44,945 nt of DNA from PFL35 sp041550515 (GTDB lineage Archaea; Thermoplasmatota; E2; DHVEG-1): NCBI GenBank assembly GCA_041550515.1, contig JBFEOQ010000007.1, forward strand, positions 1-44,945. Direction: 5' to 3'. Below the pieces are notes generated by a model, which was given only the letters and a program-made list of their open reading frames with translations, did no database searches and was not told where the DNA came from. The position numbers were made by a program, and so were the translations under genes. Below are positions 35,124-43,350 of the stretch, piece by piece. How positions within the stretch are numbered: the first letter of the stretch is position 1; each line of letters begins with the position of its first letter.

Positions 35124-36039
35124 GTGTTCCTGCAAATACTTGCCATGCTAAAGCTGATTTTGCTATTAAACTAAGGACAATATACATTTTTTCTCCATAT
35201 AAATAATCTCTCCATTTTCCAATTTTTTTATACTGAAGAAACATGTTTATTGCAAATAGATTAAAAAAGATAGCAATGGTAATAAAAATGGCGATAACAA
35301 AATCTGGAACTGATTCTGCAGTTATAAGTGGAATAAAGATTACAACCCATGGGATAAATCCTGCTATACAACCAATTTTATATGATGTCCAATTTGTATG
35401 TTCTGTTGTTTGATTATGCAATTCCATCATTAAACCCATTAAATTCATTACAGCAGTAAGTGTAAATAATGCAATAATAGTGCCAATATCATAAATTGTA
35501 ACAAGCATAGAAATTATGACAATCATGAGAGATGCACTAAATGAATATTCAATCCACCTTGCTGGATTCATATGTTTCTTAAGTTTTTTAACATACCACT
35601 GATAAAGAATAGATGCAATTAGAAAATGAGCTATTGCTGACATGAATAGAAAAAGTGCTACTAATGGACCTATACGGATATCTATAAAATTTACTGCAAT
35701 TGGGATAATTGTTTGTGTTGTTACGTTAAATTCTGGTGTGGTATATGTTAATGGGAGTGAAAAATTATTACTTAGGATTAACATTAACGTTCCTTGAATA
35801 AAATGAAATACACCCATTATTCCATTGAATTTTCTTAATCTACTAAAGCATTCATCTCCAAGTTCAGAAAAACAATCCACCGCTTTTGATTTTGTTTTGT
35901 CTATCTGAAAGGTAAATTTTCCATATGTGTTACATTTTGGACAGTTTAATGTAATAGTTTGATTTGGCTTTCCTTTTACATTAAATTGATGTTCACAATT
36001 TGGACAACTTATTTTCCTTTCAATCAAATCATTAATCAT
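35110..36039 (-). CDS. Heliorhodopsin with N-terminal zinc ribbon
   Basis: A 309-residue heliorhodopsin. Residues 1-45 are a two-CxxC zinc ribbon (C12-C15, C33-C36). Helices start near residue 68 (RLRKFNGIMGVFHFIQGTLMLILS). The TM3 counter-ion region is PARWIEYSFSASLMI (E164), MNLMGLMMELHN follows, and the retinal lysine is K294 in LSLIAKSALAWQVFAGTL, close to the C-terminus. Heliorhodopsins have the N-terminus in the cytoplasm, so the ribbon would face the cytoplasm. They lack ion pumping and are seen as light sensors or regulators. The gene is 28 nt downstream of the photolyase gene and is the last in the photorepair run. Retinal synthesis needs a Blh/Brp dioxygenase, not in view. Confidence 0.93.
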   Translation of the reverse strand: MINDLIERKISCPNCEHQFNVKGKPNQTITLNCPKCNTYGKFTFQIDKTKSKAVDCFSELGDECFSRLRKFNGIMGVFHFIQGTLMLILSNNFSLPLTYTTPEFNVTTQTIIPIAVNFIDIRIGPLVALFLFMSAIAHFLIASILYQWYVKKLKKHMNPARWIEYSFSASLMIVIISMLVTIYDIGTIIALFTLTAVMNLMGLMMELHNQTTEHTNWTSYKIGCIAGFIPWVVIFIPLITAESVPDFVIAIFITIAIFFNLFAINMFLQYKKIGKWRDYLYGEKMYIVLSLIAKSALAWQVFAGTLRPM

Positions 36040-36067
36040 ATCTCATCACTCAATATATTATAATTGT

Positions 36068-37423
36068 TTATTTGTTCAATATACCAAAATAATTTTTAAC
36101 ATATTTATCCATATCAAATTTTCTTTTTAAACCTTTATCATTCATGTATCTAATTTTACCAAATATTGGTCTTTCAATCCATGGTCTATCATGTTTTCCA
36201 AAACACCATGCAATCCCTGTAAATGCATTAGGATCACGACCATCTAATTCATATTTATTATTCAAATAAAGTGCATTATCAAAAGCATGCATAGGATTTT
36301 TTGTCCATTCAATTATTTTTTTCCCCCAATACATTCTCATATATCCATGCATCTTTCCATTTTTCATCATTTGTTTTTGACATGTATTCCAATATGGATC
36401 ATGAGTTTCACAATTTTCTAATTTTTCTAATGTATAAATATAGTCTTTTTCATCTTTTGAATGATTGATTAATGTTTGTTTTGCCCAATCTGGAAGACCA
36501 TTAAATGAATCATAATTGTTATTATAAAAAACATAATTCATACTTAGCTCTCTTCTGACAATTAATTCTTCAAGATAAGAATCAACGCTTTTACTTTTTG
36601 ATTTTAGAACTTCTAACGCTATAAAAATAGGAGATATCTGTCCAAAATGAAGATAGGGGCTCATGTCTGATACACAATTTAAATTTGGATCATTTTTATC
36701 TTCAGTATATCTACCGAGCTTATTTTTAATAAAATAATCCAATTTTTTTTTAGCCTGATCGAACCCCCCTTCAAAAAAACTAGTTGGTTTAACTGAATTA
36801 TCAATATCTAGATTGAAACAAACCTTATCAACATTTGATATATCTAAAGATTCAATATTATATTTTAATGATTCATTATTTATTTTTAACTCTGCAACTG
36901 GTATCAAAAAAGAAGATAATTTCTTATTTATTTTAGATCTTAAAGTATATGCAGCATATTCTTCTTTTATTGAAGATTCCTCAATTGGAATAACAATATC
37001 ACTTTCAACTTGTAACAATGGACATTTAATATTTTCAGCTACTTTTTTTCTCCATCTCCTCTGGATTTTCAAATAACCTCTATCTACAATAATTAAACAA
37101 CAATTTTTTGAGAAATTAATAACACCATCATCTGGTGATATTCTTTGAATAATAAATTTAATACCCCGATTTTTTAATGATTTTTCAACTTCCTTCAAAC
37201 CTTGAATCATAAAATAATAATGCCTTAAATTAGCATCAGGATATATATCTGATAATCCAAAATAAACAATTAAAGGTTTATCATATTTATTTGCTAAATA
37301 AATACTATATTCAAGAGCATGATTAAAAATTGTTCTTTGAGAAGCTTGCATCCAATATAAAATATATTTATTATCCTGAAAAATAAAATTATTTAATTTT
37401 TTAATTCTCTCCTCTTGAATCAT
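36068..37423 (-). CDS. phr: Class II CPD photolyase (deoxyribodipyrimidine photolyase)
   Basis: A 451-residue class II CPD photolyase that repairs UV-made pyrimidine dimers with blue light and FAD. Class II signatures: ILYWMQASQRTIFNHALEYSIYLAN at the N-terminus, DANLRHYYFMIQGLKE, YLHFGQISPIFIALEVL, LIVRRELSMNYVFYN, and MHGYMRMYWGKKIIEW with the C-terminal GRDPNAFTGIAWCFGKHDRPWIERPIFG. Catalytic Arg/Trp positions look intact. It begins 11 nt after the flavoprotein gene and is followed 28 nt later by heliorhodopsin. Confidence 0.96.
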   Translation of the reverse strand: MIQEERIKKLNNFIFQDNKYILYWMQASQRTIFNHALEYSIYLANKYDKPLIVYFGLSDIYPDANLRHYYFMIQGLKEVEKSLKNRGIKFIIQRISPDDGVINFSKNCCLIIVDRGYLKIQRRWRKKVAENIKCPLLQVESDIVIPIEESSIKEEYAAYTLRSKINKKLSSFLIPVAELKINNESLKYNIESLDISNVDKVCFNLDIDNSVKPTSFFEGGFDQAKKKLDYFIKNKLGRYTEDKNDPNLNCVSDMSPYLHFGQISPIFIALEVLKSKSKSVDSYLEELIVRRELSMNYVFYNNNYDSFNGLPDWAKQTLINHSKDEKDYIYTLEKLENCETHDPYWNTCQKQMMKNGKMHGYMRMYWGKKIIEWTKNPMHAFDNALYLNNKYELDGRDPNAFTGIAWCFGKHDRPWIERPIFGKIRYMNDKGLKRKFDMDKYVKNYFGILNK

Positions 37424-37434
37424 ATTATCAAAGA

Positions 37435-37872
37435 TTAGGGATTTATAATATTTCTATTTTCAAATTTATTAACATAAATATAAGTATCAACTTTAACATC
37501 AATAAAAACAGAATCATTATTATTAACAAAATTATTTAATCCCGGGTGTTTCTTCAGATATAAATTCAAAATATCAGATTTATTACCAATCTCAGATGCA
37601 ACACCTAATACAGTAATTGCAGTAGCATTTAATACATCTGATGAGTTATTTTTTCTATTATCTATTAAAACTGAAACATTTGGATTATTCATTAAATTCT
37701 CAAATTTTTTAGATTTTTTAGATGTTACAAAATAAATATTTTTAAGATCATCAGATGAAACAAAAGCAACTAAATTTGTATGGACATATTTTTTTCCTTT
37801 AGTAGCAATAACTGCATATTTTTGATTATTTAAGATATTAATTAAATAATCTATAGAAGCTTCATTTCTCAT
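37435..37872 (-). CDS. PNPOx-like split-barrel flavoprotein
   Basis: A 145-residue pyridoxamine-phosphate-oxidase-like protein: LNNQKYAVIATKGKKYVHTNLVAFVSSDDLKNIYFVTSKKSKKFENLMNNPNVSVLID, the classic FMN/F420-binding core. Family members bind FMN, F420 or haem; the ligand here is not shown. It lies between uvsE and the photolyase gene with gaps of 10 and 11 nt, so it is probably part of the light/UV-stress operon. Confidence 0.85.
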   Translation of the reverse strand: MRNEASIDYLINILNNQKYAVIATKGKKYVHTNLVAFVSSDDLKNIYFVTSKKSKKFENLMNNPNVSVLIDNRKNNSSDVLNATAITVLGVASEIGNKSDILNLYLKKHPGLNNFVNNNDSVFIDVKVDTYIYVNKFENRNIINP

Positions 37873-37882
37873 TTATATCACA

Positions 37883-38782
37883 TTATTTTCTTTTTTCAAA
37901 TCTTACATCATTTTTAATTATTTCAATAGCTTTTAATGCACTTTTTTCCTTGTTCTTAATTTCAAGCATAATATCAAAATTAAAAGGTTCCGTTTTTTCA
38001 ATGAAATTTTTAAAATCCAATACATCTATAATTTCTGCATGTCTTCCTATTTTTGATCCTGGTTTCTGAGAACTATAATCAATCATAGGTATTCCGTCCT
38101 CATCATTCCAGGTTTCATTTACGGATTTATAACAATTTCTAATATATTCATTATTATTAAAAATCAAATGATGAAAATAATCAAATAATACAGGTATATC
38201 AATTTTTTCTGAAAGAATTAAACAATCATTTAAACTATAAATATGATCATCATTTTCAATAACCAACCTATTTTTTATTTTATCATCAAGTCTTTTAAAT
38301 TCATCTAAAAAACGAGAAATACTTTTGTTTTTATCATCATATCTTCCACCAATATGTAGCTGAATTTTTGAATCATTTTTTAATTTCATCAAATCAAGAA
38401 CCTCTGAATGATAATATAACTCAGCAACACTTCTTTCAACCACTTTTCTACTCTTAGAATTTAAAACTATGAATTGATCAGGATGCATCGAGATCCTTAT
38501 ATTATATTTTAAAATATATCTACCAATATTTTCAAATTTATCCTTAAAATAATCCTGCCAATCAAATTTACATATAGGATGAGATGCAAAAGGTATTAAA
38601 TCAGAAGTTATTCTAAAAAATAAAATATTATTTTTAAAATTATATTCAAGCATTTTTTTAAGGCAATTCAAATTATTTTCAACTGTCTCAATTAATTTTT
38701 CCTCAGAATAGGATTTTAATCGAAAAGTCCGATCACCTTTACAACCTATTGACCAGTTAATACATGGATATCCAATTTTCAT
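37883..38782 (-). CDS. uvsE: UV damage endonuclease
   Basis: A 299-residue TIM-barrel UV-damage endonuclease (UVDE), which nicks DNA 5' of photoproducts. It starts MKIGYPCINWSIGC at the ATG at 38780-38782, which overlaps the previous stop as ATGA; an upstream in-frame start would sit inside that gene. Metal/active-site motifs are FRITSDLIPFASHP, RISMHPDQFIVLNS, QLHIGGRYDDK, LVIENDDHIYSL, PVLFDYFHH, PMIDYSSQ and MLEIKNKEKSAL. It provides light-independent repair beside the photolyase. Confidence 0.95.
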   Translation of the reverse strand: MKIGYPCINWSIGCKGDRTFRLKSYSEEKLIETVENNLNCLKKMLEYNFKNNILFFRITSDLIPFASHPICKFDWQDYFKDKFENIGRYILKYNIRISMHPDQFIVLNSKSRKVVERSVAELYYHSEVLDLMKLKNDSKIQLHIGGRYDDKNKSISRFLDEFKRLDDKIKNRLVIENDDHIYSLNDCLILSEKIDIPVLFDYFHHLIFNNNEYIRNCYKSVNETWNDEDGIPMIDYSSQKPGSKIGRHAEIIDVLDFKNFIEKTEPFNFDIMLEIKNKEKSALKAIEIIKNDVRFEKRK

Positions 38783-39762
38783 TGCCAATATTCCCTTGAT
38801 GAACAAATACTTATAGCATTCGCATCCAATAATTCAACAGGATAAGGTTCAAAAAATGTTTGATTACGTAAATAATCAACACCAAATCTTAAAACCCATG
38901 ATTTAATAAGATTTAAAGGCACACTAAGAGAAACCCTACCCTCTCGAAAATCGGTTATACTATTAAGAAACATTTTTTTCTCATCTGAATTCAAATTATC
39001 TGATACATATCCAAATGTATGTTGAAGAACATTTATATTATTAGTACATCTTGCACCCCTCTTAAAGACTAGGTAAAGATTTTGTTCATATTCTATAAAT
39101 AATTGACTTAATGATATTTTTTTATTATTTGCAACAATTTGTCCAAGCTTTTTCAAATATTTTTGCCCATAAGACATAAATAGAAACTTATTTTCACTAT
39201 GAAATTTTATAAGTTCATTTATATCCATTGATTTAATTACATCTTTGAAACTAGAATTTGTGTATATCTTTCTTAAAAAATGTTCTCTAATTGCAGGATT
39301 TCTCAGTCTAGCTTCATCTTCAATTGCAATACTTGGAAATAATTTTAATACATTTTCACCAAAAAAACCTGATTCCCTATAAATAGGAGCCGATTTATCA
39401 GATGTTGGATAAATCTTAACATCTTTAATTCCACAGGATGGAGATCTAGATTTCAAGATAAATCCATCGATATTCTCAATTTTTTTTAAGAAATCATTAG
39501 TAAAATCATTCATCTTTTTTGTAAAATCTTTACCAGTTTCTGGTTGAACCAATTTTTTTATTTTATCTTTTAAAACTACTCGAACAGGAGATCTTGGAAT
39601 ACCTAAACCTATTTCAACCTCTGGACAGACAGTTTTAAAATTAACAAAGGGTTTAATTTTCTTTACAAAATCACTACTAATCATTTGTGAGTTGTATCTA
39701 CAGTTATCAAATTCAATACATCTACTTATTATAATTTCTGGTTTTTTAAAAGATTTAACCAT
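38779..39762 (-). CDS. DUF523-DUF1722 protein (YbgA-like)
   Basis: A 327-residue two-domain protein. DUF523 (KPEIIISRCIEFDNCRYN...CPEVEIGLGIPRSPV, then FILKSRSPSCGIKDVK) carries conserved Cys; DUF1722 (about residues 185-320; REHFLRKIYTNSSFK, FHSENKFLFMSYGQKYLKKLGQIVANN) follows. In E. coli the DUF1722 protein YbgA is encoded next to photolyase phr, and the fusion is recurrent near photolyase genes; role unknown. GGAGG five nt before the ATG at 39760-39762 fixes the start over an upstream TTG. Translation is coupled to uvsE through ATGA. Confidence 0.88.
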   Translation of the reverse strand: MVKSFKKPEIIISRCIEFDNCRYNSQMISSDFVKKIKPFVNFKTVCPEVEIGLGIPRSPVRVVLKDKIKKLVQPETGKDFTKKMNDFTNDFLKKIENIDGFILKSRSPSCGIKDVKIYPTSDKSAPIYRESGFFGENVLKLFPSIAIEDEARLRNPAIREHFLRKIYTNSSFKDVIKSMDINELIKFHSENKFLFMSYGQKYLKKLGQIVANNKKISLSQLFIEYEQNLYLVFKRGARCTNNINVLQHTFGYVSDNLNSDEKKMFLNSITDFREGRVSLSVPLNLIKSWVLRFGVDYLRNQTFFEPYPVELLDANAISICSSREYWQ

Positions 39763-39796
39763 AAAAACCTCCAATGTATTCAAAATATGATAGATA

Positions 39797-40147
39797 CTAT
39801 TTATAATTATTTTTTTCCAAATTTATTTCTCTCAAATATAGGAATAATGGAAAACCCAATGATGCTCCAACAAGTATTGTAGCAATAAAAGGTATCCATA
39901 AATGCTTTATTTTTAATTTTACACCTTCATATAAAGCAAATATAATAAAAACAGTAGCTGTAACAAATAAATCAAAGGCAAATAAAGTACTAACTCTGTT
40001 GATAAAAAGTTGATTAATAATAAATTGAATTCCAAAATTTCCTTCAATTAACAATGGAATAATTTGTGAGTAAGGCAAAATAAATCCAATTATACATAAA
40101 AAAAGATATACATATTTAATCTTAATCAATTTCAACACCAATCTCAT
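39797..40147 (-). CDS. DUF2834 membrane protein
   Basis: About 116 residues and three or four helices: YLFLCIIGFILPYSQIIPLLIEG, STLFAFDLFVTATVFIIFALYEG and FIATILVGASLGFPLFLYLRE, the DUF2834 pattern ending in the typical GxSLGxPLFLYLRE. Function unknown, but members turn up beside photolyase and carotenoid genes in bacteria. I prefer the ATG at 40147 because AGGAGA precedes it; the start then overlaps the SOUL gene by 26 nt. Confidence 0.82.
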   Translation of the reverse strand: MRLVLKLIKIKYVYLFLCIIGFILPYSQIIPLLIEGNFGIQFIINQLFINRVSTLFAFDLFVTATVFIIFALYEGVKLKIKHLWIPFIATILVGASLGFPLFLYLREINLEKNNYK

Positions 40148-40637
40148 TTCTCCTGATAAAAGGAGGTGCAAAAGGACTATTATATCTCATAAGCAAAGGA
40201 TCACTCTTTATTTTGATATTATTTGATTTTAATACTTGGAAAAGTCTTGATTTATATTTTTTTATTTTTTTGATATTTGAATAACCTCCAAATTTAATAA
40301 CAGCTAATTTACGTTTTGGTTCAGTTTTTATTTTAACATTAGAATCAAGAGGAGTTGGAATACTATTCTCATCATACGAGGAAGGCATAATAAAAGCTAT
40401 AAAATCTCCCTTTGAAATAACTGGAGAAGTCATTTCGATTTTTTCAGAATTAATAACCGGAGCAGTCATTCTTATTTTTTTATTTATTTTATTATAACCA
40501 GATATATAATTATAAAGTAATCCAAACGCTTTATTATCATTCATATTTTCCACAAAAGCTAATATTAATTCTGGATATTCTCTAATTTCAATATTATCAA
40601 TTTTTTTTATCACAGAATATCTTACTTTTTCAACCAT
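40122..40637 (-). CDS. SOUL-family haem-binding protein
   Basis: A 171-residue SOUL/HBP protein: VRYSVIKKIDNIEIREYPELILAFV, GYNKINKKIRMTAPVINSEKIEMTSPVISKGDFIAFIMPSSY, and the closing LMRYNSPFAPPFIRRNEIGVEI. Bacterial members bind haem or tetrapyrroles and are often found in light-induced clusters with photolyase. It is the first gene of the photorepair operon, with a palindrome at its predicted transcription start site. No signal peptide. Confidence 0.92.
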   Translation of the reverse strand: MVEKVRYSVIKKIDNIEIREYPELILAFVENMNDNKAFGLLYNYISGYNKINKKIRMTAPVINSEKIEMTSPVISKGDFIAFIMPSSYDENSIPTPLDSNVKIKTEPKRKLAVIKFGGYSNIKKIKKYKSRLFQVLKSNNIKIKSDPLLMRYNSPFAPPFIRRNEIGVEID

Positions 40638-40649
40638 AAAAAAAAGTTA

Positions 40650-40673
40650 TTAGTTTTATTTTAATAAAACTAA
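40650..40673. promoter_or_regulatory. 24-bp palindrome at the start site of the photorepair operon
   Basis: TTAGTTTTATT (40650-40660) and its exact reverse complement AATAAAACTAA (40663-40673) are separated by two bases. On the minus strand a TATA box (TTTATATATT, 40690-40681) would place transcription start near 40659, inside the palindrome, 22 nt before the SOUL ATG. This is the usual place for a repressor site in archaea. Its sequence differs from the crtB palindrome. Confidence 0.55.
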
Positions 40674-40712
40674 GCCAAATAATATATAAAATAAATTAAG
40701 AAAAAAGTAGAA

Positions 40713-41288
40713 TTAATTATGGGTTTTTTTTAGTAGCCAAGCTATATTTTTACCTAAATTCTTCATTGTTTCAAGACCTTCATCATCTTTTTCAACATCT
40801 CCAATGTTATAACCAATTCCAAGATTCCAATAATTAGAACCTGGAACAATCATTTGGCTAATGAAGAAAAAATGATTCAATGAGTTAAAAACATGAAGAG
40901 CTCCAGCTCGTCTAACTGCTACTACAGATGCTCCTATCTTTCTCTTAAGCATATCTCCATTTACTTTAGCCACTAATCCTGCTCGATCAATCAATGCTTT
41001 CATTTCGGTAGATACATTTGAAAAATATGTTGGTGAGGCTAGTATAATACCATCTGCATCTATCATTTTTTCGATATATTCATTTACTATATCATTTTTA
41101 ATTGAGCATTTTTTATCTTGGTTTTCAGCGCACTTATAACAGGCAATACATCCATGTATTTTCTTTCCTGATAATTGAATCATCTCACATTCTATACCTT
41201 CTTTTATAAGTTCTTTTAAAACATTTTTTATTAGCGTGGCTGTATTACCGTTTTTCCTTGCACTTCCATTAAAAGCTACTACTTTCAT
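40713..41288 (-). CDS. Iron-sulfur flavoprotein-type NAD(P)H:FMN reductase
   Basis: A 191-residue flavodoxin-fold protein: VVAFNGSARKNGNTATLI (FMN loop), a compact Cys cluster HGCIACYKCAENQDKKCSIKND matching the [4Fe-4S] ligands of archaeal Isf, ASPTYFSNVSTEMKALIDRAGLV and GNTATLIKNVL. Isf proteins of methanogens reduce O2, H2O2 or act in stress electron transfer; that role is inferred. Same strand as, but 75 nt upstream of, the photorepair operon start. Confidence 0.88.
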   Translation of the reverse strand: MKVVAFNGSARKNGNTATLIKNVLKELIKEGIECEMIQLSGKKIHGCIACYKCAENQDKKCSIKNDIVNEYIEKMIDADGIILASPTYFSNVSTEMKALIDRAGLVAKVNGDMLKRKIGASVVAVRRAGALHVFNSLNHFFFISQMIVPGSNYWNLGIGYNIGDVEKDDEGLETMKNLGKNIAWLLKKTHN

Positions 41289-41438
41289 AATTTTCTTGTA
41301 ATAATAGTATGCTTATTAACAATATCTTTTAATCCTATTCACATGCTAACCATTAACATTACATTCAAAAGGTAATAATGCTATAAATGTAAAAAGATAT
41401 AAGTAATCCTCTTTTGATAATATTATTGGTATTATAAT

Positions 41439-41834
41439 ATGCCGAAATTAAAAGTGGTAGAAATAAATAATATGGAATCTTGGGAATCAAATGTTGAAAA
41501 ATCATCTGATCCGATATTAGTTATGTTTTATAGTCCAGATTGTCCACATTGTCATCTTATGGAACCTCATTTTCAATTCTATGCTCAAGAATTCAAAGGA
41601 AAAATAATCTTTGTAAAAGTGAATATAAAAAACAATCTCAACATAGCAGCAAAATTTGGTGTATTAGGAACACCAACCTTCACACTCTTTTGTAAAGGTC
41701 GTGCTCTACAGAATTATGTTGGAGAAATGTATCCTTCGTTGATTAAAAAAATGGTTGAAGATGGACTTCAAAATAGTTTAGAATGTCTGGATAAAGCAAC
41801 CTGGATTTACCCAAATATGACTGGATATGCCTAG
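41439..41834 (+). CDS. Thioredoxin-family protein
   Basis: A 131-residue thioredoxin fold with active site CPHC (MFYSPDCPHCHLMEPHF), cis-Pro TPTFTLF and a C-terminal helix that continues past the usual end with two extra residues LECLDKATW. CPHC is the pair found in more oxidising, DsbA-like proteins. Cytoplasmic by lack of a signal peptide. Its electron donor is unknown. Confidence 0.92.
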   Translation: MPKLKVVEINNMESWESNVEKSSDPILVMFYSPDCPHCHLMEPHFQFYAQEFKGKIIFVKVNIKNNLNIAAKFGVLGTPTFTLFCKGRALQNYVGEMYPSLIKKMVEDGLQNSLECLDKATWIYPNMTGYA

Positions 41835-41939
41835 TAATGAAGTCATGGACATTCTTATCTGCAAATTTTAGATATTACCCTTTTCCAAAATCATTAAATA
41901 TCTGTAAAATGTTTAATTTATAAGGAGGAAATTAAAAAA

Positions 41940-43226
41940 ATGAAAAAAATTATTGTAATTTATATTTCCTTTTGTATTATTTTATCCAGTTTTTCATTAA
42001 TAAGTTCTTCAAAAAACGAAGAAAATTTTGAAATATTTCTTCCTCCCCCATTATCTGTAAATATGTCCTATAGAGATGCAATATTTCGTAGATGTTCAGT
42101 AAGAACTTTTAAGTCTAACATACAAGTAAGTGATGAAAAATTATCTACAGTCCTATGGGCTGCTTATGGTCTTAGAAATGATGGCAGTCGTACTGTTGCA
42201 GGAATTGAAGGTTTACACTCAACTATCATTTATGTTTTTAGAGAAGATGCGGTCTATACATATTCTCCATTAAATCACTCCTTATTATTTTATCAAGAAG
42301 GTGATTTTAGAAGTATTGTCAATTGGCAACATCGTGCACCTATTCAACTTGGTATTGTATGGGATAAAAATAAGAATATTGATGGAAATCTTTCATCAGT
42401 TGAAATTGGAGAAATCGCACAAAATATTTATTTTTCTGCATGTGCCCTTGGTTTAGGTACGATTACTGCAGGACTTACAGGTTTTGATGAAATAGATTTA
42501 CCAGATCATCAGATTGGTAGAATTGTAATGCCTCTTGGATATCCTTTTAATCAGCCAGTTTTTGAATACTGGCCTAATCTTTTATCATTTCTACCGAGAG
42601 TTCAAAATTCTAGTGATAATTTAATGGATGTAATAAAAAAAAGAGTTGAAGATAATTACTATGATGGTGAATTAGATAAACAAGAAATAAGTCAAATTCT
42701 TTGGTCATCTTATGGATTTTCATATTTAATTGATGTCACGAATTCAATGTCTAATGAAGTTGAAAGACATCGTACTATACCTAGTTCAAGTTGTACTTAT
42801 CCTCTTGTTATATATGCAATTACAAGTACAGGAATTTTCAGATATTTTCCACATATATTGCATTTAAATCCATATTCTGATAATCCATATTTTTCCTCTA
42901 ATTGGAAGTTTCCTGTTATTTCATTCTTATTTCCAATTAGATTTGGTGATTATAGGGATGAAATTGCTCATGCATCTTCAAAAACAAATATAAAAACTGC
43001 ACCTCTGATTTTAGTTTCTGTTTTGCCATTATCATCTCTTTATTCTCCATTTACTTGGGCTTGGTATTATGAAGCAGGTGCATCAGCTTACAATGTTATG
43101 CTTGAATCTACAATATTGGATTTACATTCAGATATTGTTATACCCACTGATTTAGCTTCAATTAAATCAATTTTAAGATTGATTGATGATTCATTACCAC
43201 TTATAATTGTACCTGTTGGCAGATAG
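41940..43226 (+). CDS. Secreted tandem nitroreductase-fold protein (SagB-like)
   Basis: A 428-residue protein with a signal peptide (IIVIYISFCIILSSFSLISS) and two nitroreductase-like units. The first (YRDAIFRRCSVRTFKSNIQVSDEKLSTVLWAAYGLRNDGSRTV, AQNIYFSACALGLGTITAGL) keeps the FMN motifs of SagB-type dehydrogenases. The second (ILWSSYGFSYL, HRTIPSSSCTYPLVIYAI, YEAGASAYNVMLES) is more divergent. Export of an FMN enzyme is unusual; the flavin would need to be loaded outside, or the enzyme moves folded. Strong AAGGAGGA at 41921-41928. Role unknown. Confidence 0.8.
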   Translation: MKKIIVIYISFCIILSSFSLISSSKNEENFEIFLPPPLSVNMSYRDAIFRRCSVRTFKSNIQVSDEKLSTVLWAAYGLRNDGSRTVAGIEGLHSTIIYVFREDAVYTYSPLNHSLLFYQEGDFRSIVNWQHRAPIQLGIVWDKNKNIDGNLSSVEIGEIAQNIYFSACALGLGTITAGLTGFDEIDLPDHQIGRIVMPLGYPFNQPVFEYWPNLLSFLPRVQNSSDNLMDVIKKRVEDNYYDGELDKQEISQILWSSYGFSYLIDVTNSMSNEVERHRTIPSSSCTYPLVIYAITSTGIFRYFPHILHLNPYSDNPYFSSNWKFPVISFLFPIRFGDYRDEIAHASSKTNIKTAPLILVSVLPLSSLYSPFTWAWYYEAGASAYNVMLESTILDLHSDIVIPTDLASIKSILRLIDDSLPLIIVPVGR

Positions 43227-43250
43227 TGAAAAAAACTTATAATCATTATA

Positions 43251-43275
43251 ACCAAATAATAAAGCTACAAATATT
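43251..43275 (+). repeat. 25-bp direct repeat, copy 1
   Basis: ACCAAATAATAAAGCTACAAATATT-type unit at 43251-43275, nearly identical (23 of 25) to 44496-44520. The two copies flank the DUF4097 gene and the following gene-free stretch. Origin unknown; too short for an IS end by itself. Confidence 0.55.
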
Positions 43276-43350
43276 TTAAACCTAATTATAACACCATTTT
43301 TATTAAGTATTATATAATATGAGATTGTAATTTTGGGAGGTATAAATCTT

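Noticed and set aside
35110..36039. Classic (type 1) proton- or ion-pumping rhodopsin
   Set aside because: The helix motifs (PARWIEYSFSASLM, AKSALAWQVFAGTL) are those of heliorhodopsin; the DTD/NDQ-like pump motifs of type 1 rhodopsins are absent.
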